NCBI GenBank assembly: GCA_023387135.1
Contig: JAEWIK010000015.1
Span: forward strand, 1-7,795
Source of the DNA: Actinomycetes bacterium
Lineage (GTDB): Bacteria > Actinomycetota > Actinomycetes > Propionibacteriales > Propionibacteriaceae
Length of the DNA: 7,795 nt
Reading direction: 5' to 3'
In this document: positions 1 through 6,578 of the stretch, one piece after another
Layout: every line of letters starts with the position of its first letter
How positions within the stretch are numbered: the stretch's first letter is position 1
Program-made: the position numbers and the translations under genes
The notes under the pieces: generated by a model
What the model saw: only the letters and a program-made list of their open reading frames with translations
What the model was told of the DNA's origin: nothing
The model's database searches: none

Positions 1-10
1 CGGGGGAGGC

Positions 11-676
11 TCACTTGCCTGCCTCCTTCGCGTACTTGCCCGTGTAGACGGTCTGGTCGCCGATCACTATGACGTTCATGGCGTAGCCGTGGTTGTCGGT
101 GTCCTCGGCCAGGGTCGAGGCGCTCACGTCCAGCATGAAGTCGATGGTCCTGAGCTTGTCGACGACGATGTCCTGGTCGATCGGGTCCTTGCTCCACAGC
201 CTCAGGTCGCCGTGGAAGCCCACGGCGCTCGTACGGTTCTGCTTGCCCACCGGGTTCGCACCCGTGTTCAGCGCGAAGCCCGTCATGGTCACGCCTGGGG
301 GAAGTTGGCCCTTCATGGCGGAGAAGATCGCCTGCCAGTCGAGATCGTTGCCCATGGCGTCGAAGCTGAACGAGCTGAGGTCGTCCCTATCCGTGATGAT
401 CTTCGTCACGTCGGAGTAGGAGCCGAGCTCGGCGGTCAGTTGGACGGTGGTGTCCTGTTCGGCCCGCAGCGCGGACTGCGTGGTGGCGAGCACCGCCTGC
501 GCCGCGACAGCCATCGCCACGACGGCGAGCACCGACGCGACGAAGCCGACTATCCACCGTCTCGTGAGGGTCGCCTGCAGGCGCCGCTCGATCACGCTCG
601 GCGGGAGCAGGTTCACGCGCGGCAGCCCGCCGAGCACGAGGCCCGTCTTCCTGTTCTTCGTCACCTTGGCTGTCAC
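11..676 (-). CDS. pilN: PilN-like type IV pilus inner-membrane assembly protein
   Basis: 221-residue bitopic membrane protein. In the PilN family a short cytoplasmic N-terminus binds PilM, a single helix crosses the membrane, and an outer coiled coil plus ferredoxin-like domain pairs with PilO. The sequence shows the PilN signature VNLLPPSVIERR at residues 21-32, one hydrophobic helix at about 41-66, a polar helical stretch at about 67-100, and a mixed alpha/beta C-terminal domain from about 110. The chosen start is the GTG at 676, which overlaps the pilM stop in a GTGA. It follows a purine-rich GGAGGAGAA whose spacing is a little short. A second GTG four codons downstream is possible but too far from that site. 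The last gene of the chain in this window; pilO would be expected next, but only 10 bases follow the stop. Family assignment rests on the motif, topology and the pilM neighbour. Confidence 0.88.
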   Translation of the reverse strand: MTAKVTKNRKTGLVLGGLPRVNLLPPSVIERRLQATLTRRWIVGFVASVLAVVAMAVAAQAVLATTQSALRAEQDTTVQLTAELGSYSDVTKIITDRDDLSSFSFDAMGNDLDWQAIFSAMKGQLPPGVTMTGFALNTGANPVGKQNRTSAVGFHGDLRLWSKDPIDQDIVVDKLRTIDFMLDVSASTLAEDTDNHGYAMNVIVIGDQTVYTGKYAKEAGK

Positions 677-1677
677 TTCTCCTCCCCGAGGACGACGCCG
701 AGGGTGCTGACGAGGCTGAGCGCGAACGCCCCGCTCGGTGGCCGTTCCTTGCCGACCGCCACCACGTTGCCGATGTCGACGGTGAAGACCTGGGCACCCA
801 TCGCCATGGTCGCCATCGAGACCAGTCCGGGTGCCATCACGCCGGGTCCCGTGAGGTAGATGGTGCTCACGGGGTTCGTGCCCGGCCGGCTGGAGTAGAA
901 GCTCAGCGTGTTGCGGAGCCTGGTGATGAGGTCCTGCGCTGCCTGGTCGACGGTGTCCACGACCGCCGTGTCCACGGCGCGGCGGGCGGCGGGCAGCGTC
1001 TCGGCCACGTTCTCGGACAGGGTCTGGGAGCGCGCCTCGGGCGGCAACCCGATGACGAGGTCGACGGGGATGAGGCGCGAGAACCGCGGGATGCCGTCCA
1101 CCGCCACGACGACGCTGGTGGTGTGCTCGCCGACGCTGACGACCGCGACTGTCTCGCCGGGGTTGGCGACCACGCCTGCCACCCTGGCGAGCCCGAACGG
1201 GACGAAGTCGACGGCCTCGGTCCGGATCTTCGCCTTCTCCAGCGTCGAGATCAGCGCCTCGATGGTCTCCGCGACGGCCGCCACGAGCAAGCCGTGTACC
1301 TGGCCCTCGGATTCGGCGACCGGGTAGAAGTCGAGGATCGCCTGCTCGGGAGGCACCGGCAGCAACTCCGAGACCTCGTACGGCAGGGCAGCCCGCAGGA
1401 GGTCGGCGCGCATGGCGGGAGAACTGTGCTCGCGGACCAGGATCCTGCGGTTCGCCACGCCGAGGACGGCGCGCTTCGCGGTGATGCCCGCCTGGCTCCA
1501 GAGCTGACGCACCGCCAGTTCGACGGCCTCGGGATCGAGGACCTCGGAGTCCTTCGCCGATCCCGGCGGCAGGGGCACTTCGCCTGCCGCCACCAGGACC
1601 GGCCGGCGTCCACGGCTCAGTTCGACGGCCCTGACGCTCTCCTCGGTGATCTCCACCCCGACGATGCTGTTCGCCAC
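673..1677 (-). CDS. pilM: PilM-like actin-fold type IV pilus assembly protein
   Basis: 334-residue soluble protein of the PilM/FtsA-like actin-fold family. PilM sits on the cytoplasmic face, holds the N-terminus of PilN and connects the alignment complex to the assembly motor. Recognisable segments: phosphate-1-like VGVEITEESVRAVEL (6-20); the family stretch LPYEVSELLPVPPEQAILDF (98-117); phosphate-2-like VVSVGEHTTSVVV (179-191); a conserved RFSRLIPV (198-205); and the adenosine-side loop YLTGPGVMAPGL (274-285). Phosphate-1 differs from the usual D-x-G (here E9-I-T11), so nucleotide binding may be altered. GTG start at 1677, two bases after the pilD stop, with GGAGGG at 1686-1691 and an 8-base spacer; this ribosome site lies inside the pilD end. 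Stop overlaps the pilN start. Length matches the family. Confidence 0.92.
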   Translation of the reverse strand: MANSIVGVEITEESVRAVELSRGRRPVLVAAGEVPLPPGSAKDSEVLDPEAVELAVRQLWSQAGITAKRAVLGVANRRILVREHSSPAMRADLLRAALPYEVSELLPVPPEQAILDFYPVAESEGQVHGLLVAAVAETIEALISTLEKAKIRTEAVDFVPFGLARVAGVVANPGETVAVVSVGEHTTSVVVAVDGIPRFSRLIPVDLVIGLPPEARSQTLSENVAETLPAARRAVDTAVVDTVDQAAQDLITRLRNTLSFYSSRPGTNPVSTIYLTGPGVMAPGLVSMATMAMGAQVFTVDIGNVVAVGKERPPSGAFALSLVSTLGVVLGEEK

Positions 1678-1679
1678 TG

Positions 1680-2516
1680 CTATATCCCTCCGTAGAGCTG
1701 GACGATCCTGGCACCGGCGAGCACGCCGAACCACGCTCCGGCGATGATCCACGGCCCGAACGGCATCGCCGTCGTCCGTCCGGCCCGCTTGGTGGCGAGC
1801 AGCGCGATCCCGACGACGCCTCCGAAGATGAACGCCGCGAGGGCACCCACCGTGAGCGGGCCCCACCCGAGCCAGCCCAGGTGGAGGCCGACGAGGCCCG
1901 CGAGCCTGATGTCCCCGCCGCCCATGCCGCCCGCCCGGACGAGGCTCAGGACGAGGTAGAACCCGTAGAGCGCGGCCATCCCGACACCGGCCCGCAGCAG
2001 CGCCCACCAGTCGGCGCCGAGCAGGCACGCCACGACGAACAGCGACACCGCCACGCAGTAGCCGGTGAGGATGATCGGGGTCGGCAGCCTCCGGGTGTCG
2101 TGGTCGATCAGCGCCAGCGCGATGCCCGTCGCGGCGAACCACAGGAACGCCACCAGGACGACGGCGACGGCTGCCGGCGCCCCCGCCGCGTCAGTGCCGG
2201 CAGGGAGCCAGGCCGCCGCGGACCTCGGCAGCAGCACCGAAGCGACGGCGAAGGCGACCCCCGTCCCCAACTCCACCAGGGGATACCTGGCGGCGATCGG
2301 TTCCGAACAGGAAGCGCACCTGCCGCGCAGCGCGAGCCACGAGAGCACCGGCACGTTCTGCCACCAGCGGATCGGAGCGTCGCACCGCGGGCAGCGGCTC
2401 GGCCTCAGCAGCGACATCCTGGCCGGGACGCGGTACACGACGACGTTCAGGAACGAGCCGATGACCAGCCCGAACAGCCCGGCGATGGCGGCGACGAACA
2501 GCTCCTGGGTGCTCAT
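1680..2516 (-). CDS. pilD: Prepilin peptidase / N-methyltransferase (A24 family)
   Basis: 278-residue polytopic membrane aspartic protease that cuts class III leaders after Gly and N-methylates the new N-terminal residue of prepilins. Visible features: the N-terminal domain with GSFLNVVVYRVP (20-31); a zinc-type pair of CxxC motifs (C42/C45 and C67/C70) typical of the bifunctional enzymes; the first catalytic Asp at D138 (IDHDTRRLP); and the second at D202 in GMGGGDIRL, matching the GxGD signature. About seven or eight hydrophobic segments fit the family fold. Both Asp and all four Cys are present, so it should be active on the four prepilins encoded just upstream. ATG start at 2516 overlaps the preceding stop as ATGA; only a weak GGGACG ribosome site precedes it, suggesting translational coupling. 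Confidence 0.96.
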   Translation of the reverse strand: MSTQELFVAAIAGLFGLVIGSFLNVVVYRVPARMSLLRPSRCPRCDAPIRWWQNVPVLSWLALRGRCASCSEPIAARYPLVELGTGVAFAVASVLLPRSAAAWLPAGTDAAGAPAAVAVVLVAFLWFAATGIALALIDHDTRRLPTPIILTGYCVAVSLFVVACLLGADWWALLRAGVGMAALYGFYLVLSLVRAGGMGGGDIRLAGLVGLHLGWLGWGPLTVGALAAFIFGGVVGIALLATKRAGRTTAMPFGPWIIAGAWFGVLAGARIVQLYGGI

Positions 2517-4030
2517 GGCACGTCCCGTTGGGACACGAGGTTGCCGAGGATGAGCCCTCCGCCGCCCGCGCCCCCGCTCTGGCCGTTACCCGGGGGCTGC
2601 CCGGGCAACAGGATGGGGCTGCCGTGGAAGATCAGGCCGTTCCCGAAGTCGAACTTGCCGCTGTAGAACGCCCCGGTCCACGATCCCTCCGCGTGGATGT
2701 CGATGGTGCACGGCGTGTAGGCCATCGCCGTCAGATCCTGGGGCAGGAAGGTGTAGTTGATGTTGATGTTCCCCGCGCCGCCCGAGCAGGTCGGAGTCTG
2801 GTTGGCGACTGTGTCTTCGACGATCCACCAGAGCTTGTGGCGGCCACCGGTGGCGTTGAGCGTCAGCCGCGTGAGGTCGAAGCTCTTGGCGACGAAGACG
2901 ATGTCGGTGCCGATCGCCACCGTCGGTTGGGCGCCGGCGTTGGAGGACAGGTTCGAGCAGGCCCGCGCGTCGATCACCGTCTTGCCCGTGAGATGCGCCA
3001 GCTCGAACCAGCCCGTCGAGGGGGATGCGTTGTAATAGGAGCACGTGCCCGGGCCGCTGCCGGAGTTCACGAGTTTCACGACGTGGAAGCCCAGGGACGT
3101 CCAGTCGGAATCCTTGTACGCGTAGTCGAACCACTTCGAGAAGGTCGGGGCTGTCGGAGCGACGACCGAAGGAACGCGGATGACGCCGCCCAGGACGCTC
3201 CCCGAATTGAAGGTGAGAGTCTTCGAACTGGGAAGGGTGAGAGTGCCTTCGACTGTCATGTTGCCCAGCCCGACGTTGCCGGAGGCCTGCATGCTGCCCT
3301 TGACATGCTGGCCCACCCAACCCAGCTGGACATCGCCTGCCGCGGTGTAGCTGCCGCCGACCGAGCCCGCCATCCTGCTGTTGCCGGTGCCCGCTGTGGT
3401 GAGGCCTTTGGCGATCTTGTCGCTCCCGTTCGAGACGTCCGCCGTCCCCCCGGCGACCACCCCGCCCTGGATGTTGCAGGAGCCCGCTGTGGTGAAGTTC
3501 CCCGCCACGACGACGTTGCCCTGGACGTAGCCGTTGCAGCTGAAGTCGCCGACGGGAATGACGATGTTCACGAGGCTGGCGTCGAGGGGGTAGGCGAACA
3601 CCGCATTGCTGAAGCTGGTGGTGCCGAAGAACACCATGTCCCCGTCGCCACCGAGGTCGGCGGCCGGCGAGACGGTGTAGGCAGCCTGGATCTTGACGGG
3701 GTTCCTCCCGGCGGCATCGGTTCCCGTCGAGGTGAACACGGCCTGGGTGCCCGATGCGGACGTGCAGGTGGTGGTGTAGCGCGGCGTGCTGGCGGACGAC
3801 GGGTTGGTGGCAGGACAGCCGGAGGAGCGGAGGAACGCCGCCACCGCCGCCGCCATGCCCGCGTCGGCAGACGCGCGCGACTGAGCCTTCGTGCGGGTGC
3901 TCACGACCGTGCTGGCCGTCTGGGTGACGACCGCTGCGAGCGTGAGCGCGAACAACGACAGCACCAGCATGATGACGACCACCGAGACCAGGGTCGATCC
4001 TTCGTCACGTCCGCGCCTCAGCTTCAGCAT
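2513..4030 (-). CDS. Large PilX-like minor prepilin with predicted beta-repeat ectodomain
   Basis: 505-residue protein. A class III leader of 11 residues ends RRGRDEG, followed by STLVSVVVIMLVLSLFALTL, a long pilin-type hydrophobic helix (about 12-40). The residue at +5 of the mature form is Ser, not the usual Glu, as in PilX/GspK-type minor pilins. Residues about 150-285 are rich in Gly, Val, Asn and Thr with recurring short strands (GNVVVAGNFTTAGSC, GGVVAGGTADVS), suggesting a stacked beta or beta-helix fold. A C-terminal domain (about 350-480) resembles the DUF7305-type ends seen in Gram-positive PilX-like proteins, by memory only. The tail is Gly-rich (GGAGGGG). Eight Cys (72, 89, 165, 185, 330, 358, 415, 441) could form four disulfides. 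ATG at 4030 is preceded by AGGAG at 4038-4042 with a 7-base spacer; it overlaps the previous gene by 7 bases. Much longer than classical PilX, so an adhesive tip role is inferred, not shown. Confidence 0.87.
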   Translation of the reverse strand: MLKLRRGRDEGSTLVSVVVIMLVLSLFALTLAAVVTQTASTVVSTRTKAQSRASADAGMAAAVAAFLRSSGCPATNPSSASTPRYTTTCTSASGTQAVFTSTGTDAAGRNPVKIQAAYTVSPAADLGGDGDMVFFGTTSFSNAVFAYPLDASLVNIVIPVGDFSCNGYVQGNVVVAGNFTTAGSCNIQGGVVAGGTADVSNGSDKIAKGLTTAGTGNSRMAGSVGGSYTAAGDVQLGWVGQHVKGSMQASGNVGLGNMTVEGTLTLPSSKTLTFNSGSVLGGVIRVPSVVAPTAPTFSKWFDYAYKDSDWTSLGFHVVKLVNSGSGPGTCSYYNASPSTGWFELAHLTGKTVIDARACSNLSSNAGAQPTVAIGTDIVFVAKSFDLTRLTLNATGGRHKLWWIVEDTVANQTPTCSGGAGNININYTFLPQDLTAMAYTPCTIDIHAEGSWTGAFYSGKFDFGNGLIFHGSPILLPGQPPGNGQSGGAGGGGLILGNLVSQRDVP

Positions 4031-4593
4031 GTCGGCGCTCCTGGTCCTGTCGTCTGTCGCACGACTCCGGTGGAGATCGGGACTGTCGCACTCCCGACCG
4101 TGACCTTGAGCCCGAGCTGGAGCAGTGGGTTGCGGTCGGCGAACGGCTGGCCCGCGGGCAGCGCGCCCTCCACGCGCGCGCCCGGGACCAGCGGCTTCCA
4201 GCCGGTGTAGCTGCCGTCCGCCAGGCGTGAACTCGAGCTCACGAAGCCGCCGGACGCGGTGACTGCCCAAGCCCTGCACTGCCACGTCCAGCTGCCGGCA
4301 CCCGTGAGCACGCTCGCCCGCAGGATCGGCGCGACGCTGCCGTCGACAGTCGCCGTCGACACCGTGAAACTGCTCGAACTCCTGATCCCCGACTGCACGG
4401 AGGCGACCATGAGTTGCGCGGCGTCGGTGGCGCTGTCCCTGTCGCGCGTCGTCGCGTCGGCCCTGACGGCGTTCGCGAACAGCGCGGCCAGCGCGGCCAG
4501 CGCCAGCGTGCTGATGACGATGTAGATCAGCAGTTCGACCATCGTCACGCCGGCGTCGTCGTCGCGGGCGGGGCGGAACGCGGAGATCCTCAT
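4024..4593 (-). CDS. PilW/PulJ-like minor prepilin
   Basis: 189-residue prepilin. The leader MRISAFRPARDDDAG ends at G15, followed by VTMVELLIYIV with Glu at +5 (E20) and a hydrophobic helix to about residue 41. The charged spine continues with NAVRADATTRDRDSATDAAQ, as in PilW/GspJ proteins. The globular part contains SWTWQCRAWAV, a Trp/Cys-containing strand common in actinobacterial PilW-like proteins, and ends exactly at Cys189, which could pair with Cys106. It would be processed by PilD and join the minor-pilin tip or priming complex with its two neighbours. The ATG at 4593 shares one base with the preceding stop (TGATG). The ribosome site is weak (GGTGA), so coupling to the upstream gene is likely. 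Call rests on position and the prepilin signal, less on the globular domain. Confidence 0.88.
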   Translation of the reverse strand: MRISAFRPARDDDAGVTMVELLIYIVISTLALAALAALFANAVRADATTRDRDSATDAAQLMVASVQSGIRSSSSFTVSTATVDGSVAPILRASVLTGAGSWTWQCRAWAVTASGGFVSSSSRLADGSYTGWKPLVPGARVEGALPAGQPFADRNPLLQLGLKVTVGSATVPISTGVVRQTTGPGAPTC

Positions 4594-5024
4594 CAGTTCA
4601 CCAGGATTTCCGTGCTGAGCTTGGTGAGGACCTTTGCCGCATCGTGCGCAGGGGTGACTGTGACAGTCACTGTGACAGTCTCGGGCCGGTCTGTCGCCGC
4701 GGGACACGACGAGGAGACCACGGTCGCCTTCACCCCCGACTGCTCGACGGAGAGCTCGGTGGCGATGGCGGTGATCTCGGCGCAGGTGCTGGTCGGCGCC
4801 GCACCCAGGCGCTGCCGCATCGCCGCCAATTGCGCCGTGGCGAGGCTCGTGGCCTGCACCATCGAACGGTTGGTCGCGCTCGCGTTGATCGCCGTCATCA
4901 TCAACGGCAGCATGCCGATGGAGATGAGGGCGAGGACGAGCATCGCGATGATGACCTCGACCACGCTGAAACCCGCCTCGCGGTCCGTGAGGCGGTGAGG
5001 TGCCGTGGTGGGGTGCCTTGGCAT
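4593..5024 (-). CDS. PilV/GspI-like minor prepilin
   Basis: 143-residue prepilin from the ATG at 5024. The leader ends TDREAG at G18, then FSVVEVIIAMLVLALISIGMLPL with Glu at +5 (E23). The order 'S-V-V-E-V-I-I-A-M-L-V' and the following LATAQLAAMRQRL helix are typical of PilV/GspI proteins. Two Cys (C81, C107) may form a disulfide. Residues 117-124 are an alternating VT strand encoded by an exact 12-base tandem duplication. Neither this ATG nor the in-frame GTG at 5060 (12 codons upstream) has a good ribosome site. The ATG is preferred because the GTG directly abuts a strong hairpin (5061-5092) and would give an unusually long 30-residue leader. Separated from pilA by about 130 bases, but tightly joined to the gene downstream. 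Confidence 0.87.
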   Translation of the reverse strand: MPRHPTTAPHRLTDREAGFSVVEVIIAMLVLALISIGMLPLMMTAINASATNRSMVQATSLATAQLAAMRQRLGAAPTSTCAEITAIATELSVEQSGVKATVVSSSCPAATDRPETVTVTVTVTPAHDAAKVLTKLSTEILVN

Positions 5025-5060
5025 AGGGGTGAGTGGCGCCTTGGGGCGGATGGTCGACAC

Positions 5061-5114
5061 GGCTGGGGCCGCCGGGTGCGGCGACCCCAGCCAGCGGACG
5101 GACGAGCCGTCCGC
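5061..5114 (-). terminator. Two tandem hairpins between pilA and the minor pilin genes
   Basis: On the transcribed strand, after the pilA stop, there are two adjacent inverted repeats. The first (5114-5094) has 8-base arms GCGGACGG/CCGTCCGC around a 5-base loop. One base later comes a larger one (5092-5061) with 14 paired bases, one of them a T-G wobble, around a CACC tetraloop, beginning GGCTGGGG and ending CCCCAGCC. No U-tract follows. They could be a partial (U-less) terminator or a 3' stabiliser that leaves more pilA message than minor-pilin message. The structure is seen directly; the function is inferred. Confidence 0.6.
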
Positions 5115-5155
5115 ATGCGTGTCGATCTATCGCGCCGTCTTCGAAGAGCCGCGGA

Positions 5156-5533
5156 CTACGAGCAGCCCGGGCCGGAGGTCTGGGAGGTGACACCCTCCTT
5201 GGCAGCGGTCACGCACAGGGTGGAGACGTTGTCGCCGGTGACGCTCGCAGGCGCCAGGGTGAGCGACACACCGTCCTTGGCCAGGTTGCTGACGCTGGCG
5301 GCGGTCTGGGTGTCCGTGGAGTCGACCGCGAGCTTCGATGCGACCTGGGTGGCTGCATTGGCGGCGATGGTCTTGAGGGCGTTCTCGGCGGCGGACTTCT
5401 GGATGTTGCCGAAGACCGGGATCGCGATGGCGACCAGTATGGCGAGGATCGCGACGACGACGATCAGCTCGATGAGGGAGAAGCCCTCGTCGCCCTTGCG
5501 ACGCTTGAGGGCTGCGATGAGATGTGCACGCAT
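5156..5533 (-). CDS. pilA: Type IV major pilin (prepilin PilA)
   Basis: 125-residue prepilin. The positively charged leader ends LKRRKGDEG at G17, then FSLIELIVVVAILAILVAIAIPVF, a textbook class III site with Phe at +1, Glu at +5 (E22) and Pro at +22. The mature protein is about 108 residues: the N-terminal helix continues through SAAENALKTIAANAATQVAS, followed by a small globular domain with two Cys (C107, C124) that likely close a C-terminal disulfide loop. Its small size is common for Gram-positive pilins. First gene of the operon, with the best ribosome site of the region (GGAGG at 5541-5545, 7-base spacer), a long upstream region, and hairpins after its stop; all fit the abundant fibre subunit. 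An upstream in-frame extension to 5584 lacks a leader-like sequence and is rejected. Major rather than minor pilin is inferred from context. Confidence 0.93.
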   Translation of the reverse strand: MRAHLIAALKRRKGDEGFSLIELIVVVAILAILVAIAIPVFGNIQKSAAENALKTIAANAATQVASKLAVDSTDTQTAASVSNLAKDGVSLTLAPASVTGDNVSTLCVTAAKEGVTSQTSGPGCS

Positions 5534-5540
5534 GAAGTGG

Positions 5541-5545
5541 CCTCC
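5541..5545 (-). promoter_or_regulatory. Ribosome binding site of pilA
   Basis: GGAGG on the minus strand, 7 bases before the ATG at 5533. It settles the start of pilA at the short, normal prepilin leader. It is the strongest such site among the prepilin genes here, in line with high pilin output. Confidence 0.8.
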
Positions 5546-5741
5546 GAAGGGGTGGTGACATAGGCCGAACTGCAGACAGCTCATACCTGCTGCCTTCCCC
5601 CGCCAGATCTCCCCCCTGGCCAGAGCCGCGCTTTGGCGACTCCATCGGAACTCTCCCCGAAGACCGGGCCTTTTGTCAATGTGGTTTCGAAGAAATGACT
5701 GAGGACGCGTTCAGGTAGTCCTTAGCCCTGTTCGAAGTTGG

Positions 5742-5769
5742 ATTCTGAACCCCTTTTCTGCGCGGTCAA
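5742..5769 (-). promoter_or_regulatory. Possible promoter of the pilus operon
   Basis: TTGACC (5769-5764), a 16-base spacer, then CAGAAT (5747-5742), compared with TTGACA and TATAAT: 5 of 6 and 4 of 6 matches. It would give a pilA leader of about 200 bases. A closer TTGACA at 5679-5674 has no convincing -10 box at the right distance. Only a consensus match, so tentative. Confidence 0.3.
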
Positions 5770-5804
5770 GACGTGCCCAAGTGCCGCTCCACAAGGCCAA
5801 ACGC

Positions 5805-5838
5805 AGGTCTCGACGCCGGGTCAAGGGTTGCGAGACCT
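5805..5838. repeat. 8-base perfect inverted repeat in the intergenic region
   Basis: Arms AGGTCTCG (5805-5812) and CGAGACCT (5831-5838) with an 18-base loop. It directly abuts the first copy of the direct repeat at 5839. It could be a protein-binding site or an RNA hairpin; no matching regulator is identified. Confidence 0.4.
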
Positions 5839-5933
5839 TTGTCACCCCACCGAGGGACAACGGTGACCAAAATGAATTACTCGCGCCGACGACGTGCGTT
5901 TTCTCAGAGAATGTTGTCCCCCCACCGGGGGAC
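5839..5933. repeat. Direct repeat pair, 75 bases apart, with hairpin core
   Basis: Two 20-base copies at 5839-5858 and 5914-5933 agree at 18 of 20 positions (core CCCCACCG, then GGGAC). The second copy folds into a 7-base stem GTCCCCC/GGGGGAC with a CACC loop (5916-5933). In the first copy, changes break this stem, but GTCACC/GGTGAC (5841-5846, 5861-5866) can pair instead. The second copy lies about 40 bases after the stop of the nucleotidyltransferase-like gene, so it could also end that transcript. Two copies only, with unequal structure, do not make a CRISPR array. Confidence 0.55.
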
Positions 5934-5973
5934 CGCAGAGGCCGGTGTCAGGTCGGTGGAGGGCTGTTGTGGT

Positions 5974-6573
5974 TCACGTCCGGCGGCTGAACGGGCTGGA
6001 CGCTGGTGTGTCGCGCGAGGGCTCGGGCGTCATCGCGAGCTCTAGCCGGGCCAGTCCGATCTCCCAGCCCGGTACCTGGTGGGCCTCCGCCGACTCTCTC
6101 GCGAGTTCGATGCCATGCTTCAGGCGTCTCCGGTCCACTGTCGACACGTTCGCGAGGGTGTCGCTCGGTTGGATCATGGTGGCGAGGAGAGCGAAGTCGG
6201 CCCGATGCCGGCCGAGGGCGGTGCCCGCGTTCGCCATGGCGGCGGCCTTGATGACCAGCGCACCGACAAGGTCCGGTCGTGGCACTGTGCCGACGACATC
6301 TCCGACCGTGACCTCGACGATTTCGGATCGTCTGAGAGCCTGCTCGCCCCCTCTTGTCATCACTGTGGGCGAACCGGTGATTCCTGTGATCAGGTGGGGA
6401 CGAGACAACCCATGGGGGATGAGCACGTCGATCTGGGCGTCGCCGTTCAGCCAGCGATGCTCGTGGCCCTCCGCGGAAACACCACCGACGACCGTCCAGC
6501 CTTGTGGCAGCCTCGCGCTGATCGTGAACAGGTGATGCCACACCTGCTCCTGGGCGGACGGCATGGCGGGCAT
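5974..6573 (-). CDS. AbiEii-like nucleotidyltransferase-fold protein, probably internally deleted
   Basis: 199 residues from the ATG at 6573; a GTG at 6582 overlapping the previous stop as GTGA would add three. The pattern fits actinobacterial AbiEii-like nucleotidyltransferases: an N-terminal helix then GWTVVGG (25-31), EGHEHRWLNGDAQIDVLIPHG (35-55), GGEQALRRSEIVEV (75-88), and PRPDLVGALVIKAAAMANAGTALGRHRADFALL (99-130). In the family, as I recall it, about 45 residues with the R-x-T-x-D-x-D catalytic strand follow GWTxxGG. Here GWTVVGG runs straight into VSAEGHEHRW, so the first acidic pair appears absent, while the later IDVL Asp (D49) remains. It is thus either a decayed toxin or a non-catalytic variant. 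It is the second gene of a two-gene unit with the regulator upstream, matching toxin-second AbiE-like order. The fold call is by memory of family motifs; the deletion is inferred. Confidence 0.72.
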   Translation of the reverse strand: MPAMPSAQEQVWHHLFTISARLPQGWTVVGGVSAEGHEHRWLNGDAQIDVLIPHGLSRPHLITGITGSPTVMTRGGEQALRRSEIVEVTVGDVVGTVPRPDLVGALVIKAAAMANAGTALGRHRADFALLATMIQPSDTLANVSTVDRRRLKHGIELARESAEAHQVPGWEIGLARLELAMTPEPSRDTPASSPFSRRT

Positions 6574-6578
6574 GACGA

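Larger units (their letters stand above)
5534..5973. other. Intergenic region between the pilus operon and the AbiE-like pair
   Basis: About 440 bases with no ORF that looks like a real protein. Contents seen: the pilA ribosome site, a possible pilA promoter, an 8-base inverted repeat, and a two-copy direct repeat with a hairpin. Short plus-strand ORFs here only translate the repeat (LSPHRGT appears twice in one of them). The long leader before pilA leaves room for regulation, but no known riboswitch was recognised. Confidence 0.6.

Noticed and set aside
677..1846. Upstream extension of the pilN frame
   Set aside because: The frame is open only by GC bias; its translation is Arg/Gly/Pro-rich and overlaps pilM and pilD, while the PilN motif begins after the GTG at 676.
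2528..4210. Long plus-strand ORF of 560 codons
   Set aside because: Shadow of the PilX-like gene in high-GC DNA: Arg/Gly/Ala-rich, no domain, and the opposite strand has clear prepilin features.
5674..5679. Consensus TTGACA as -35 of pilA
   Set aside because: No acceptable -10 box 16-18 bases downstream on the minus strand (the sequence there is GAGAG-like).
5686..5736. Two TTCGAA palindromes upstream of pilA (5686-5691 and 5731-5736) as regulator sites
   Set aside because: Six-base palindromes with dissimilar flanks are too common to support a call.
5839..5933. Possible CRISPR array
   Set aside because: Only two imperfect copies, a single 55-base spacer that is too long for common types, and no cas genes in the window.
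5773..6045. Small plus-strand ORF in the intergenic region
   Set aside because: Its protein simply translates the direct repeat twice and then runs over the end of the nucleotidyltransferase-like gene; no ribosome site.
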